From contig VBFH01000027.1 in the NCBI GenBank assembly GCA_005883575.1, positions 1 through 64,000 of the forward strand: 64,000 nucleotides of DNA. The letters run 5' to 3'. Below the pieces are notes generated by a model. The model saw nothing but the letters and a program-made list of their open reading frames with translations, had not been told where the DNA came from and did not search any database. The translations under genes were made by a program, and so were the position numbers. This DNA is from Chloroflexota bacterium (GTDB lineage Bacteria > Chloroflexota > Dormibacteria > Dormibacterales > Dormibacteraceae). The stretch's first letter is position 1. Every line of letters begins with the position of its first letter. Of this stretch, positions 26,272 to 34,737 are shown in pieces.

Positions 26272-27369
26272 ATGCATCAATTGCGACTACGGGCAGTCGG
26301 CGTTGCGGCAGGGCTCGCTTTGTCTGCTGGAGCGTTGTTCTTTGGCCAGGCACAAGCAGTTGCCTCTAGCTGGTCCGTTGTTTCCAGCCCCAACAGCGGG
26401 ACGAGCAACAATTACCTCTCCGGAATCGCCTGCGTCTCGTCCAGCTTCTGCATCGCGGTGGGTGCGTACGACTACGGGGCCCTGATCGAGTCCTGGAACG
26501 GCACCAGTTGGTCGATCGTGCCAGCGCCCGACAGCGGCATCAGCGGCCTCAGTAGCGTCGCCTGTCCCTCGTCCAGCTTCTGCACCGCCGTGGGTGGGAT
26601 TGACAACAGCGGCATCGGCCAGACCCTGATCGAGTCCTAGGATGGCACCGGCTGGTCTATCGCGCCCAGCCCCAACACGCTAGGCAACGATTACCTCGAT
26701 AGCGTTTCTTGCGCCTCGTCCAGCTTCTGCACCGCCGTGGGTTCTGTAAACAATGGCGCCCAGACCCTGATCGAGACGTGGAACGGCACCAGCTGGTCGA
26801 TCGTTCCCAGCCCCAATCGCGGAACGAGCCCCGACTTTCTCCATGGTGTGGCCTGTGTCTCGTCCAGCTCCTGTACCGCCGTAGGTGGGTACCACAACGG
26901 CGTTGTCTCCCAAACCCTGATTGAGTCCTGGAACGGCACCAGCTGGTCGATCGTGGCCAGCCCCAACAGGGGACTGGGCGACAACAACCTCTTTGGCGCG
27001 TCCTGCCTCTTGCCCAAGACCTGCACAGCTGTGGGCATTGGAACGGGGCAGACCTTGATCGAGTCCCTGAACGGCAGCCGATGGTCGATCGCGCCCAGCC
27101 CCAGCAGCGGGACGAGCTACAACTCGCTCTATGGCGTGGCTTGCCCCTCGTTCAAGTCTTGCACCGCCGTGGGCGGTGTTGGGAATGGAACGCAGTTCCT
27201 GATCGAGTCTGGAAAACACAACAGATGGTCGATCGAGTCCACCCCAAACACTGGCAACTACAACGCGCTCACCAGCGTAGCCTGCGTCTCATCCGGCTCC
27301 TGCACCGCCGTGGGCTATTACGTCAACAGCAGCAGCGGCGTCTTCCAGACCCTGATCGTGTCTGAGTGA
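26272..27369 (+). pseudogene. Exported seven-repeat protein interrupted by an in-frame amber codon
   Basis: The ATG at 26272 starts a signal peptide (hydrophobic core GVAAGLALSAGALFF, cleavage near AQA-VASS). Seven repeats of about 45-50 residues follow, each with the pattern SWSIVPSPN, GVACVSSSSCTAVG and QTLIESWNGT. A TAG at 26638-26640 (codon 123) stands exactly where the repeat has Trp (IES-stop-DGT versus IESWNGT), and the frame is then open to a TGA at 27367-27369. This looks like one TGG to TAG mutation in an otherwise intact gene of 365 codons. Each repeat has a conserved pair of cysteines. The function is unknown; similar repeats are common in secreted actinobacterial and chloroflexal proteins of unknown role. 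Confidence 0.75.
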
Positions 27370-27390
27370 GGCCGGCGAGAGAGCACGGCC
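27370..27390. terminator. Hairpin between convergent genes
   Basis: GGCCG at 27370-27374 pairs with CGGCC at 27386-27390 across an 11-nt loop, in the 22 bp between two convergent genes. There is no T run, so terminator function is only suggested by position. Confidence 0.3.
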
Positions 27391-27391
27391 G

Positions 27392-28936
27392 CTAGCCCGT
27401 GGTGTTGACGTACCAGTCGGTCACGTACTGGAACCGGTCGTAGGGCTCGATCGCCTTGTTGAAATGGACGCCATGGACCCGCTGCGAGACGGCGTACTCA
27501 TACCGGCCCGCGTAAAGAAAGATCGCAGGCGCGGCGTCGGCCATCAGCATCTGAAAGTCGATATACGCGGCCAGCCGCGACGGCGGGTCGACCGAGGCGC
27601 GCCCGTCCTCGAGGTCTTTGTCGATGAGACCCCAGCCGCGTGAGTAGGCGAAGTTCAGTGCGCCGGGATCGACCCCCGAATGCCACAGCGAGTATTGGTC
27701 TGGGTCAGGACCGACGTCGATCGAGACCAGCGCCATCTGGTAGTTGTGCGTCAGCAGGTAGTCCTGCAGCAGCTTGGACGCCGGCAACGGCTTGACGTCG
27801 ACCTCGACGCCGATGTTGGCTAGCTGGCCGGCGATCGCCTGCGCCACCTGCTGGTTGGGGTAGGAGTCAGCCGCGACCAGGGTGACCTTGAACTCGACGC
27901 CGTTCTTGGCGCGGAGCTTGGACGAGGGATCGAGCACCCAGCCCGCGGCATCCAGGGCTCGCGCGGCCGAAACCGCGTCGAAGGGGTGCATGTTGCCTGC
28001 AGCCGCGGAGTAAGCCCAGTCGGCGGTGGGGATAGGGTTGGGATCGGCGTCGGCCCTTCCCGCCAGCACGTCCGTGACTATGCGCTCGCGATCGATGCCC
28101 TGGACGAGCGCAAGGCGGACCTTGGGGTCGCTGAAGAACGGCCTACCCTCGCCTTCCGAGTCAAAGGTGACGAAGGAGTCCGTGAACATCCGCGCTTCCT
28201 GGACCGTCAGGTCGGTGCGCCCCTGCAGCGTGTCGACCTCCTGAGGCTGGATCCCGCCCACCAGGTCGGCGGCGCCCGATAGCACCGCGCGGATGGCCAC
28301 CTGCGGGTCCGTCGCGGGATACGTGCGAAGAACCAGGTGGTCCAGGTAGGGCTGGGGGTCCGCGTATGGGTTGCGGTCGAGGGTGATCGCGAGCTGGTTG
28401 ATGGAGCCGACCTTGAAGGGCCCGGTGCCGAAGGCGCGGATGCCGCTGTACGGGCTCGCCTCGATCTGGTCTGGCGCCATGCCGGCAAAGATGTGCTTGG
28501 GGATGATGCCGACGCGAAGCGAGAGCGGGAATGACGCATCGGGGGCGCGCAACGTGAAGACGACCTGGCCAGTGGCCCCGGCCGCGACGCCGACCTGGCG
28601 CCAATTGTCGGCCCCCGGCTGCTGGTACTCGAGATCCTGCAGCACCTTGTACGTGAAGAGCACGTCATCGGCGCCGAACGGCTGGCCGTCGGCCCATTTA
28701 ACGCCAGCTCGAATGTCGAACGTGTACGAGAGGTGGTCCGGGGAGACGCTCCAACCGCTGGCGAGCACCCCAACCACGTTTTGCTGCGAGTCGACCGCGG
28801 TCAGGCCCTGGTAGATCACGCTGTTGACATCGCGTGTGCTCTCGTTCGTCTCGAAGAGCGGGTTGAGCACGGTAGCTTGCCCGACGAGAGCCTCGACCGC
28901 GGTGCCGCCACGCGCCGGCTTCGGCACCGTGGCCAC
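27392..28936 (-). CDS. ABC transporter substrate-binding lipoprotein, family 5 (peptide/nickel type), 514 aa or longer
   Basis: A periplasmic-type family 5 solute-binding protein that captures oligopeptides or similar ligands. GGTAVEALVGQATVLNPLFE opens the mature domain; LTYTFDIR-like and IRAGVKWADGQPFGADDV segments, then KVRLALVQGIDRERIV, are standard for the family. The first canonical start is the GTG at 28936, but the frame upstream encodes SLIAAAFAAALALAGC, a clear lipoprotein signal with its Cys at 28943-28945. That extension runs to about 28987 with no ATG, GTG or TTG before a TGA, so initiation at CTG 28985-28987 or another unusual codon is likely. No permease genes are adjacent. Confidence 0.88.
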   Translation of the reverse strand: MATVPKPARGGTAVEALVGQATVLNPLFETNESTRDVNSVIYQGLTAVDSQQNVVGVLASGWSVSPDHLSYTFDIRAGVKWADGQPFGADDVLFTYKVLQDLEYQQPGADNWRQVGVAAGATGQVVFTLRAPDASFPLSLRVGIIPKHIFAGMAPDQIEASPYSGIRAFGTGPFKVGSINQLAITLDRNPYADPQPYLDHLVLRTYPATDPQVAIRAVLSGAADLVGGIQPQEVDTLQGRTDLTVQEARMFTDSFVTFDSEGEGRPFFSDPKVRLALVQGIDRERIVTDVLAGRADADPNPIPTADWAYSAAAGNMHPFDAVSAARALDAAGWVLDPSSKLRAKNGVEFKVTLVAADSYPNQQVAQAIAGQLANIGVEVDVKPLPASKLLQDYLLTHNYQMALVSIDVGPDPDQYSLWHSGVDPGALNFAYSRGWGLIDKDLEDGRASVDPPSRLAAYIDFQMLMADAAPAIFLYAGRYEYAVSQRVHGVHFNKAIEPYDRFQYVTDWYVNTTG

Positions 28937-28991
28937 CGGCTGGCACCCCGCGAGTGCCAGGGCCGCCGCAAACGCGGCGGCGATCAGCGAT

Positions 28992-29246
28992 CTACTTGAG
29001 ATGAGTCGTCACCCAGACATTGGCGACCGAGCAGACGAGAAAGGCGCCGACCAGGACCCACGTCGTCCAGTAGATCTGGCGTTCGAGACCGCGTCTCGTG
29101 CGGTATCCGCCGCCCAGTCCCGAGTCCCCGCCGCCAATCGTCCCGCCGAGGCCGGACGCTTTCGGCGTCTGGATCAGAACCCCCGCCATCAGCAGCACCG
29201 CAAGCACTGCCTCCGCGACGACTAAAGCGTTCTGGAGCTTGGCCAT
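28992..29246 (-). CDS. secG: Preprotein translocase subunit SecG, 84 aa
   Basis: A small two-helix membrane protein of the Sec translocon. It shows the first membrane helix (ALVVAEAVLAVLLMAGVLIQ), the conserved cytoplasmic loop with GGTIGGGDS and the second helix (TWVLVGAFLVCSVANVWV). Length and arrangement are typical. It sits between the superoxide dismutase gene and the lipoprotein gene, and its stop is 5-7 bases before the probable lipoprotein start. Placement downstream of glycolytic genes is common for secG. Confidence 0.9.
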   Translation of the reverse strand: MAKLQNALVVAEAVLAVLLMAGVLIQTPKASGLGGTIGGGDSGLGGGYRTRRGLERQIYWTTWVLVGAFLVCSVANVWVTTHLK

Positions 29247-29280
29247 GGCCCCGGATTTTACCGAGAGAGCTCGGCCGTGC

Positions 29281-29895
29281 CTAAGCCCAGACCGACCCGA
29301 AGCGGGAGTTGATGGCGTCCCAGTTCAAGGTGTTGAACCACGCGGTGACATAGTCGGCGCGCCGGTTCTGGTACTTGAGGTAGTACGCGTGCTCCCATAC
29401 GTCCACTCCGAACAAGGGCGTCAGCTCATCCATGTAAGGGCTGTCCTGGTTCGGGTACCCCTTGACCGCAAGCTTCCCCTGCCGGTCGGCAACAAGCCAC
29501 GCCCAGCCGCTGCCAAACTGGCCGACCGCCGCCTTCTGCAGCTGCTCCTTGAATTGGTCGTAGCCGCCGAACGTGTTCTTGATCGCGTCGGCGATGCGAC
29601 CGTTAGGGTTTCCGCCGCCGCCTGGACCCATGATCGTCCAGAAGATCGAGTGGTTGGCGTGGCCGCCGGCGTTGTTGCGGATCACTGTCCGGATGTCCTC
29701 GGGCACGCTGTTGATCCCCCACAGCAGGTCTTCCACGGTCTTCTTCGCGAGCTCGGGATGCTTCTCGAGCGCGGCGTTGGCGTTCGCCACGTAGGTCGCG
29801 TGGTGCTTGCCGTGATGGATCTCCATGGTCTTGGCGTCGATGTGGGGCTCCAGCGCGTCGAACGCGTATGGAAGCTTGGGAAGCTCGAAAGGCAT
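29281..29895 (-). CDS. sodA: Superoxide dismutase, Fe/Mn family, 204 aa
   Basis: It disproportionates superoxide in the cytosol. Metal ligands appear in [13 protein letters not shown] (His27), [11 protein letters not shown] (the second His) and [15 protein letters not shown] (Asp and His), all in normal places. [10 protein letters not shown] leans towards the Mn or cambialistic form, but metal choice cannot be settled here. The ATG at 29895 follows a good ribosome site (AAGGGGGAT). It lies 49 bp after the phosphoglycerate mutase stop. Confidence 0.96.
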   Translation of the reverse strand: MPFELPKLPYAFDALEPHIDAKTMEIHHGKHHATYVANANAALEKHPELAKKTVEDLLWGINSVPEDIRTVIRNNAGGHANHSIFWTIMGPGGGGNPNGRIADAIKNTFGGYDQFKEQLQKAAVGQFGSGWAWLVADRQGKLAVKGYPNQDSPYMDELTPLFGVDVWEHAYYLKYQNRRADYVTAWFNTLNWDAINSRFGSVWA

Positions 29896-29944
29896 GACAC
29901 GATCCCCCTTGCTCTTGAATTAGCTGTTGATTACCGAAACCAGT

Positions 29945-30724
29945 CTAAGGTCTGGTTGATTTCGTGCCCGACGCCTGCGCCTTCACGGCCGCAGCGCGCT
30001 TTTCGATCTCCGCCGGATCCCCGAGGTACCGCCACGATCGGGGACGAAGCTCCGGGTCGAGCTCGTACACGCGGGGGACGCCGGTGGGGATGTTCAGCTC
30101 CACCACCTCCTGGTCGCCCAGCCGGTCGAGGTGCTTGACCAGCGCGCGCAGGCTGTTGCCATGAGCCGAGACGAGGACGCATGGATGCAGGAGGAGGTCT
30201 GGGACGATCGCGTCGTACCAGTAAGGAAGCATGCGTTCGACAACGTCTTTCAGGCACTCCGCGCTCGGCAAGAGCTCGGCCGGCAGCCCCGCGTAACGCG
30301 GATCGTGCGACGGATGCCGGGGGTCGGCAGGGTCGAGGTCGGGCGGCCGCAGGTCATAGCTGCGCCGCCAGAGCTTTACCTTCTCCTCGCCGTACTTCTC
30401 TGACGTCTGCCGCTTGTTCAGCCCCTGCAGCCCGCCGTAGTGCCGCTCGTTAAGGCGCCAGCTTCGCCTCACGGGGACCCAAGACATCTCCATCTCCGCG
30501 AGCGCAAGCTGCGTGGTCTGAATGGCGCGGATCAAGACCGACTCGTGAACCACTGCCGGCCGCAGTCCCGCTTCCTTCATGAGCCGGCCGGCCGCGACCG
30601 CCTCCTTGACGCCGCGCTCGCTCAGCGGAACGTCGGTCCAGCCCGTGAACAGGTTCTCGAGATTCCAGGTGCTCTCCCCATGGCGAAGAAGGACGAGGGT
30701 GCCTGCGCCTCTAGCGGTGGCCAT
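29945..30724 (-). CDS. gpmA: 2,3-Bisphosphoglycerate-dependent phosphoglycerate mutase, 259 aa
   Basis: It interconverts 3- and 2-phosphoglycerate in glycolysis. The phosphohistidine motif [12 protein letters not shown] and the later [15 protein letters not shown] and [16 protein letters not shown] give the catalytic His, Glu and second His. The ATG at 30724 overlaps the tpiA stop by 14 bp. The length is typical of the cofactor-dependent class. Confidence 0.95.
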   Translation of the reverse strand: MATARGAGTLVLLRHGESTWNLENLFTGWTDVPLSERGVKEAVAAGRLMKEAGLRPAVVHESVLIRAIQTTQLALAEMEMSWVPVRRSWRLNERHYGGLQGLNKRQTSEKYGEEKVKLWRRSYDLRPPDLDPADPRHPSHDPRYAGLPAELLPSAECLKDVVERMLPYWYDAIVPDLLLHPCVLVSAHGNSLRALVKHLDRLGDQEVVELNIPTGVPRVYELDPELRPRSWRYLGDPAEIEKRAAAVKAQASGTKSTRP

Positions 30725-31502
30725 AGACCTCGGCCGTGGTCTTGACGATGTGAGCGAACTCCTCGGCGTCGAGACTCGCTCCGCCGACGAGAACGCCGTC
30801 GCACAGCGGCAGCTCGACGTACGACTGCACGTTGTCTGCTTTCACGCTGCCTCCGTAAAGGATCCTGACCTTGCGCGCCGCACCCGCTCCGATCATCTCG
30901 CCCACGATCTTGCGGATGAGCCGCATCGTCTTGTAGGCGTGCTCGGGATCGGCGTTGCGGCCGCTGCCGATCGCCCACACCGGCTCGTACGCGATCACGA
31001 GGCGGGCCGAGTCGTCGGCGGAGCATTTGGCGAGCCCGGCCCGGACCTGGGCCGAGACGACCTGGTCCGAGGTGCCGGCGTCGTAATGGTCGGCGAGCTC
31101 GCCCACGCACATGATCACGCCGAGCTCGCATGACAGCGAGGCTGCGGTTTTCTTGGCCACCATCTCATCGGTCTCACCCAGGTGGAGGCGCCGCTCGGAG
31201 TGGCCCACGATCACCCACTGGCACAGCGTCTTGACCATCGCAGGTGAAACCTCGCCGGTGTAAGGGCCGGACATCTCCCAGAAGACGTTCTGCGCGCCGA
31301 GCTTGACCCCCGAATCGACCAGCAGGTCCGAAACGCCGGACAGCCACGGGAACGGCGGAAAGATCGCGACCTCGACGCGGTCGGCGTGCCCGCGGGCCAC
31401 CGACATCACGCCGCGCACGATGTCGAGCGCGTCGTCGATGTTGTTGGGATTCATCTTCCAGTTCGCCGCCACGAGCGGCATCCCCGGCGGCCGGGAGGAC
31501 AT
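30711..31502 (-). CDS. tpiA: Triosephosphate isomerase, 263 aa
   Basis: It interconverts dihydroxyacetone phosphate and glyceraldehyde 3-phosphate. Catalytic residues are seen in AANWKMN (Asn, Lys), VIVGHSERR (His) and [11 protein letters not shown] (Glu), and the phosphate loop is [11 protein letters not shown]. It starts directly after the pgk stop and overlaps gpmA, forming part of a gap-pgk-tpiA-gpmA chain. Confidence 0.96.
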   Translation of the reverse strand: MSSRPPGMPLVAANWKMNPNNIDDALDIVRGVMSVARGHADRVEVAIFPPFPWLSGVSDLLVDSGVKLGAQNVFWEMSGPYTGEVSPAMVKTLCQWVIVGHSERRLHLGETDEMVAKKTAASLSCELGVIMCVGELADHYDAGTSDQVVSAQVRAGLAKCSADDSARLVIAYEPVWAIGSGRNADPEHAYKTMRLIRKIVGEMIGAGAARKVRILYGGSVKADNVQSYVELPLCDGVLVGGASLDAEEFAHIVKTTAEVYGHR

Positions 31503-32669
31503 CTAGACCTCCTTGAGGATGGCGACGCCTGGCAGATCCTTGCCTTCCAGGTATTCGAGCGTCGCGCCCCCGCCGGTCGAGACGTGGGAGAACCGGCCGG
31601 CAAGCCCCAACGATTCGATCGCGGCCACGGTGTCACCGCCGCCGACGAGCGTATAGCCGCCGGATCCCGCGATCGCCTCCCCCACCGCCCTCGTACCGTC
31701 GCTGAAGTCTTTGATCTCGGCGACACCGACGGGGCCATTCCAGATCACCGTGCCGGCGCCCCGCAGCTTCTCCCTGAACAGGGCGATCGATTGCGGTCCG
31801 AGGTCGAGGCCCATCCACTCCGGCTCGACCCTGTCGGCCTCCATCACACGGAGCGGCTGTCCAGCCTCGACCTTGCGCGCGCACACGACATCGACCGGGA
31901 GCACCAGCTTGTCGCCTGCCAGCTTGGCGACCTCCTCGGCCTCGTGGAGAGCGCTGTCCTCGACGAGCCCCGCGCCGGTCGGCCAGCCACGCGCCTTGAA
32001 GAATGTGTTCGCCATCGCCCCGCCGATGAGCAGCGCGTCGACTTTCTGCAAGAGGTTGCGCAGCACACCCACCTTGGTCGACACCTTCGCGCCGCCGACG
32101 ACGGCGACCATCGGCCGCCGCGGGTTGTCGAGCGCCTGGTGGAGTGCGGCCAGCTCCGCCTGCATCAGCTCGCCTGCATACGCGGGCAGATAGGCGGCGA
32201 CGCCGACGACCGAAGCATGCGCGCGGTGGGAGGCGGCAAACGCATCGTTGACGAAGACGTCGCCCAGCGAGGCCAGGCGGCGCGCAAAACCGGAATCGTT
32301 GGATTCGTCTTCCTTGTGAAAGCGAACATTCTCGAGCAGCAGCACCTGGCCGGATTGGAGCCGATCAACGGCAGAGATTGCACTCTCGCCGATGCAGTCT
32401 TCCGCGAACTGCACGGCGCGGCCAACGCGGCGGCCGAGGTCGGCCACGACCGGCTTCAAGGAGAGATCCGGCTCGCGGTCTTTCGGCCTGCCGAGGTGGG
32501 ACATCACGACCACCCGGGCGCCGCGCTGCGCGAGGTGCTGCAGCGTCGGTGCCGCCGCGCGTACGCGAGAGTCGTCGGAGATGTGACCGTCCTTCATCGG
32601 GACGTTCAGGTCCTCACGCACGAGGACCCGCTTGCCCGCCACGTCGACGGCCGTGATCGATGCTTTCAG
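31503..32669 (-). CDS. pgk: Phosphoglycerate kinase, probably from a CTG start, 388 aa
   Basis: It makes ATP from 1,3-bisphosphoglycerate. Motifs include GKRVLVREDLNVPM, VVVMSHLGRPKDR, LLLENVRFHKEDE, VVGGAKVSTK and the C-terminal VGGGDTVAA and STGGGATLEYL. The family N-terminus would begin about 10 residues before GKRVLV, and the only candidate there is CTG at 32667-32669. It makes a CTGA overlap with the gap stop and has GGAG five bases upstream. The first conventional start is at 32723, inside gap, and would add an unfamiliar tail of 18 residues. Confidence 0.93.
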   Translation of the reverse strand: MKASITAVDVAGKRVLVREDLNVPMKDGHISDDSRVRAAAPTLQHLAQRGARVVVMSHLGRPKDREPDLSLKPVVADLGRRVGRAVQFAEDCIGESAISAVDRLQSGQVLLLENVRFHKEDESNDSGFARRLASLGDVFVNDAFAASHRAHASVVGVAAYLPAYAGELMQAELAALHQALDNPRRPMVAVVGGAKVSTKVGVLRNLLQKVDALLIGGAMANTFFKARGWPTGAGLVEDSALHEAEEVAKLAGDKLVLPVDVVCARKVEAGQPLRVMEADRVEPEWMGLDLGPQSIALFREKLRGAGTVIWNGPVGVAEIKDFSDGTRAVGEAIAGSGGYTLVGGGDTVAAIESLGLAGRFSHVSTGGGATLEYLEGKDLPGVAILKEV

Positions 32670-33676
32670 AGCCGCTCCGCCATGTAGGTGATCAGATCCA
32701 CCATCCGGCAGCTGAAGCCCCACTCGTTGTCGTACCAGCTCACGACCTTCGCCCAGTCGTCGGCGAGCATCAGTGTCGCCGGCGCGTCGACGATCGACGA
32801 GTGCGGGTCGCTCTTGAAGTCCGAAGAGACAAGCTCCTCGTGGCTCACGGCCAGGATGCCGCGCAGCTCACCACTGGCGGCCTCGTCAAAAGCGGCGTTG
32901 ATGTCCTGAGCGCTGGACTTCTTGCTCAGCTGTACGGTCAGGTCGACGACCGATACGTCGAGGATCGGAACCCGGAAGGCCATGCCGGCGAACTTCCCCG
33001 ACAGCTCCGGCAAGACTTCGGCCACCGCCCGGTTCGCGCCCGTCGAGGTCGGAATGATGTTGTCCGCCGCGGCACGCGCACGCCGCAGGTCCTTGTGCGG
33101 AAGGTCCTGCAGCCGCTGGTCGGCGGTGTAGGCGTGGATCGTGGTCATCATGCCCCGCTCGATGCCATACGAGTCGTGCAGCACCTTGGCCAGCGGCACG
33201 AAGCAGTTGGTCGTGCAGCTCGCGTTTGAGATGACGTTGTGCTTGCCGTTGTCGTAACCCTTGTGGTTCACCCCCATGACTACCGTGTAGTCCTGGTTCG
33301 TCGCAGGGGCGGAGATGATGACCTTCTTCGCGCCACCTTTGTCGATGTGGACGCGCGCCTTGTTGGCGTCAGTAAAAAGGCCCGTCGATTCGACCACGAT
33401 GTCGACGCCAAGCTCCTTCCACGGCAGCTCGGCCGGGTCCTTGTGGCTCAGGAACTTGATGGCATGCCCGTCGACATGAATCGACTCGCCTTCGACCTTC
33501 ACCGCCGGAGCGAAGGTGCCGAGCGCGGTGTCGTGCTTCAGCAGGTGGCCGAACGTCTTGGCGTCACCGATGTCGTTGACGGCGACGATCTCGAACTCGG
33601 GCTTCAAATCCCATGCGGCGCGATAGATGTTGCGGCCGATGCGGCCGAAGCCGTTGATTCCAATTTTCATTGCCAT
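32666..33676 (-). CDS. gap: Glyceraldehyde-3-phosphate dehydrogenase, type I, 336 aa
   Basis: It oxidises glyceraldehyde 3-phosphate with NAD(P)+ and phosphate. INGFGRIGRNIYRA is the Rossmann motif, SNASCTTNCFVP holds the catalytic Cys, HAYTADQRLQD the phosphate-binding region and SWYDNEWGFSCRM the C-terminal signature. The ATG at 33676 gives MAMKIGINGF. It lies 43 bp downstream of whiA, leading the glycolytic chain. Confidence 0.97.
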   Translation of the reverse strand: MAMKIGINGFGRIGRNIYRAAWDLKPEFEIVAVNDIGDAKTFGHLLKHDTALGTFAPAVKVEGESIHVDGHAIKFLSHKDPAELPWKELGVDIVVESTGLFTDANKARVHIDKGGAKKVIISAPATNQDYTVVMGVNHKGYDNGKHNVISNASCTTNCFVPLAKVLHDSYGIERGMMTTIHAYTADQRLQDLPHKDLRRARAAADNIIPTSTGANRAVAEVLPELSGKFAGMAFRVPILDVSVVDLTVQLSKKSSAQDINAAFDEAASGELRGILAVSHEELVSSDFKSDPHSSIVDAPATLMLADDWAKVVSWYDNEWGFSCRMVDLITYMAERL

Positions 33677-33719
33677 GCGGCAAATGTTAGCCAGCGCCGC
33701 ATTGGCAGCCGGGTCGCGT

Positions 33720-34637
33720 TCAAGCCGTCCGGCGTTCGTCCTTAGGAGTCTTGCCGTGGCCGTTGGGTCCGGCCAGCTCCTGGAGCCTGCGCAGCCGGTG
33801 GTTGACCGCGGACTTGGAGAGATTCATGCGTCCGGCGAGCTCGCCGAGGTTCAGGTCCGGGTTCTGGAGCCGCCACCTCGCCATCTCGCGCAGCGCGGGC
33901 GGCAGGCCGGCGAGTTTCCCGCCGGCCTCCAGGGCTTCGATTGCCGCTGCCTGGCGCATGCCCGAACCGATCGTCTTGCCGATGTTGGCGGTCTCGAAGT
34001 TGAGCCTGCGGTTCACGTCACCGCTGACCTCCCGAACAACACGCACGTTCTCGAACTCCATGACCGCGCGGTTGGCCCCCATCGTCGAAAGCAGCCGGAC
34101 GATGCCGTCGCCGTCCTTGACGTAGACGACCGATTGCCCGGCGCGCTCGGTGATGCCGGCTTTGACGCCGGAACCTTCGAGCAGGCCGGCGATCGCGGAC
34201 GCCCACGAACGGGTCGGCGCTACCAGCTCGAGGTGGTAGCGAGCGTTCGGTGCGTTCACCGAACCGCAGCCGAGGAACAACCCCCGCAGCATCGCCTTGC
34301 GATCACACGCGGCGTCGGGCATCGCCCCCAATGGCGGTTGCGAGAAGGCCGGCACCAGCTCGGCCGGCAGAACCAGCTCGATGAAGAAAGACATCCGCTT
34401 GCGCGTTTTGAGCGCCTGGTACTTCGCGTCCATGCGGGCGACCGCACGACCCAGTCGAACCACCTTGCGCGCGACCGCGTTGCGAAGCAGTGAGAAGTAC
34501 GCGGACCGTCCGCGCTGGTTGCCCAGGAGGCGCCCACGTGAGCCGAAGTAGATGCCGAGCAGCTCGCTCAGCTGACAGCAGGGCCTTGCTGGCAGAAGCC
34601 CCGCCATCTCGTTCTTGACCTCAGCCGAGAACGAAAT
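33720..34637 (-). CDS. whiA: DNA-binding protein WhiA, probable ATT start, 305 aa
   Basis: WhiA is a conserved Gram-positive regulator combining a degenerate LAGLIDADG homing-endonuclease fold with a C-terminal HTH. Visible parts are SFSAEVKNEMAGL, the two LAGLIDADG-like repeats (CDRKAMLRGLFLGCGSV and the SVVYVKDGDGIVRLLS region), and the terminal HTH LGELAGRMNLSKSAVNHRLRRL. The family N-terminus is MSFxxEVK. Here the Met position is ATT at 34635-34637, preceded by GGAGGT at 34645-34650 with a 7-base gap. The only nearby ATG would cut off nine or ten conserved residues. The usual neighbour yvcK is absent. Confidence 0.92.
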   Translation of the reverse strand: MSFSAEVKNEMAGLLPARPCCQLSELLGIYFGSRGRLLGNQRGRSAYFSLLRNAVARKVVRLGRAVARMDAKYQALKTRKRMSFFIELVLPAELVPAFSQPPLGAMPDAACDRKAMLRGLFLGCGSVNAPNARYHLELVAPTRSWASAIAGLLEGSGVKAGITERAGQSVVYVKDGDGIVRLLSTMGANRAVMEFENVRVVREVSGDVNRRLNFETANIGKTIGSGMRQAAAIEALEAGGKLAGLPPALREMARWRLQNPDLNLGELAGRMNLSKSAVNHRLRRLQELAGPNGHGKTPKDERRTA

Positions 34638-34737
34638 CGCGTGTACCTCCAGAAAGGTTATCGACCTCCGCCCCTCTCCGACCGAGTCTAACGCGCCACC
34701 AAGCCGCGGCAGTCGAGAGACCTCACGCCGCGCGACA

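Noticed and set aside
29261-29274. CCGAG-AGAG-CTCGG hairpin after the superoxide dismutase gene as a terminator
   Set aside because: The stem is only 5 bp and no T run follows on the transcribed strand.
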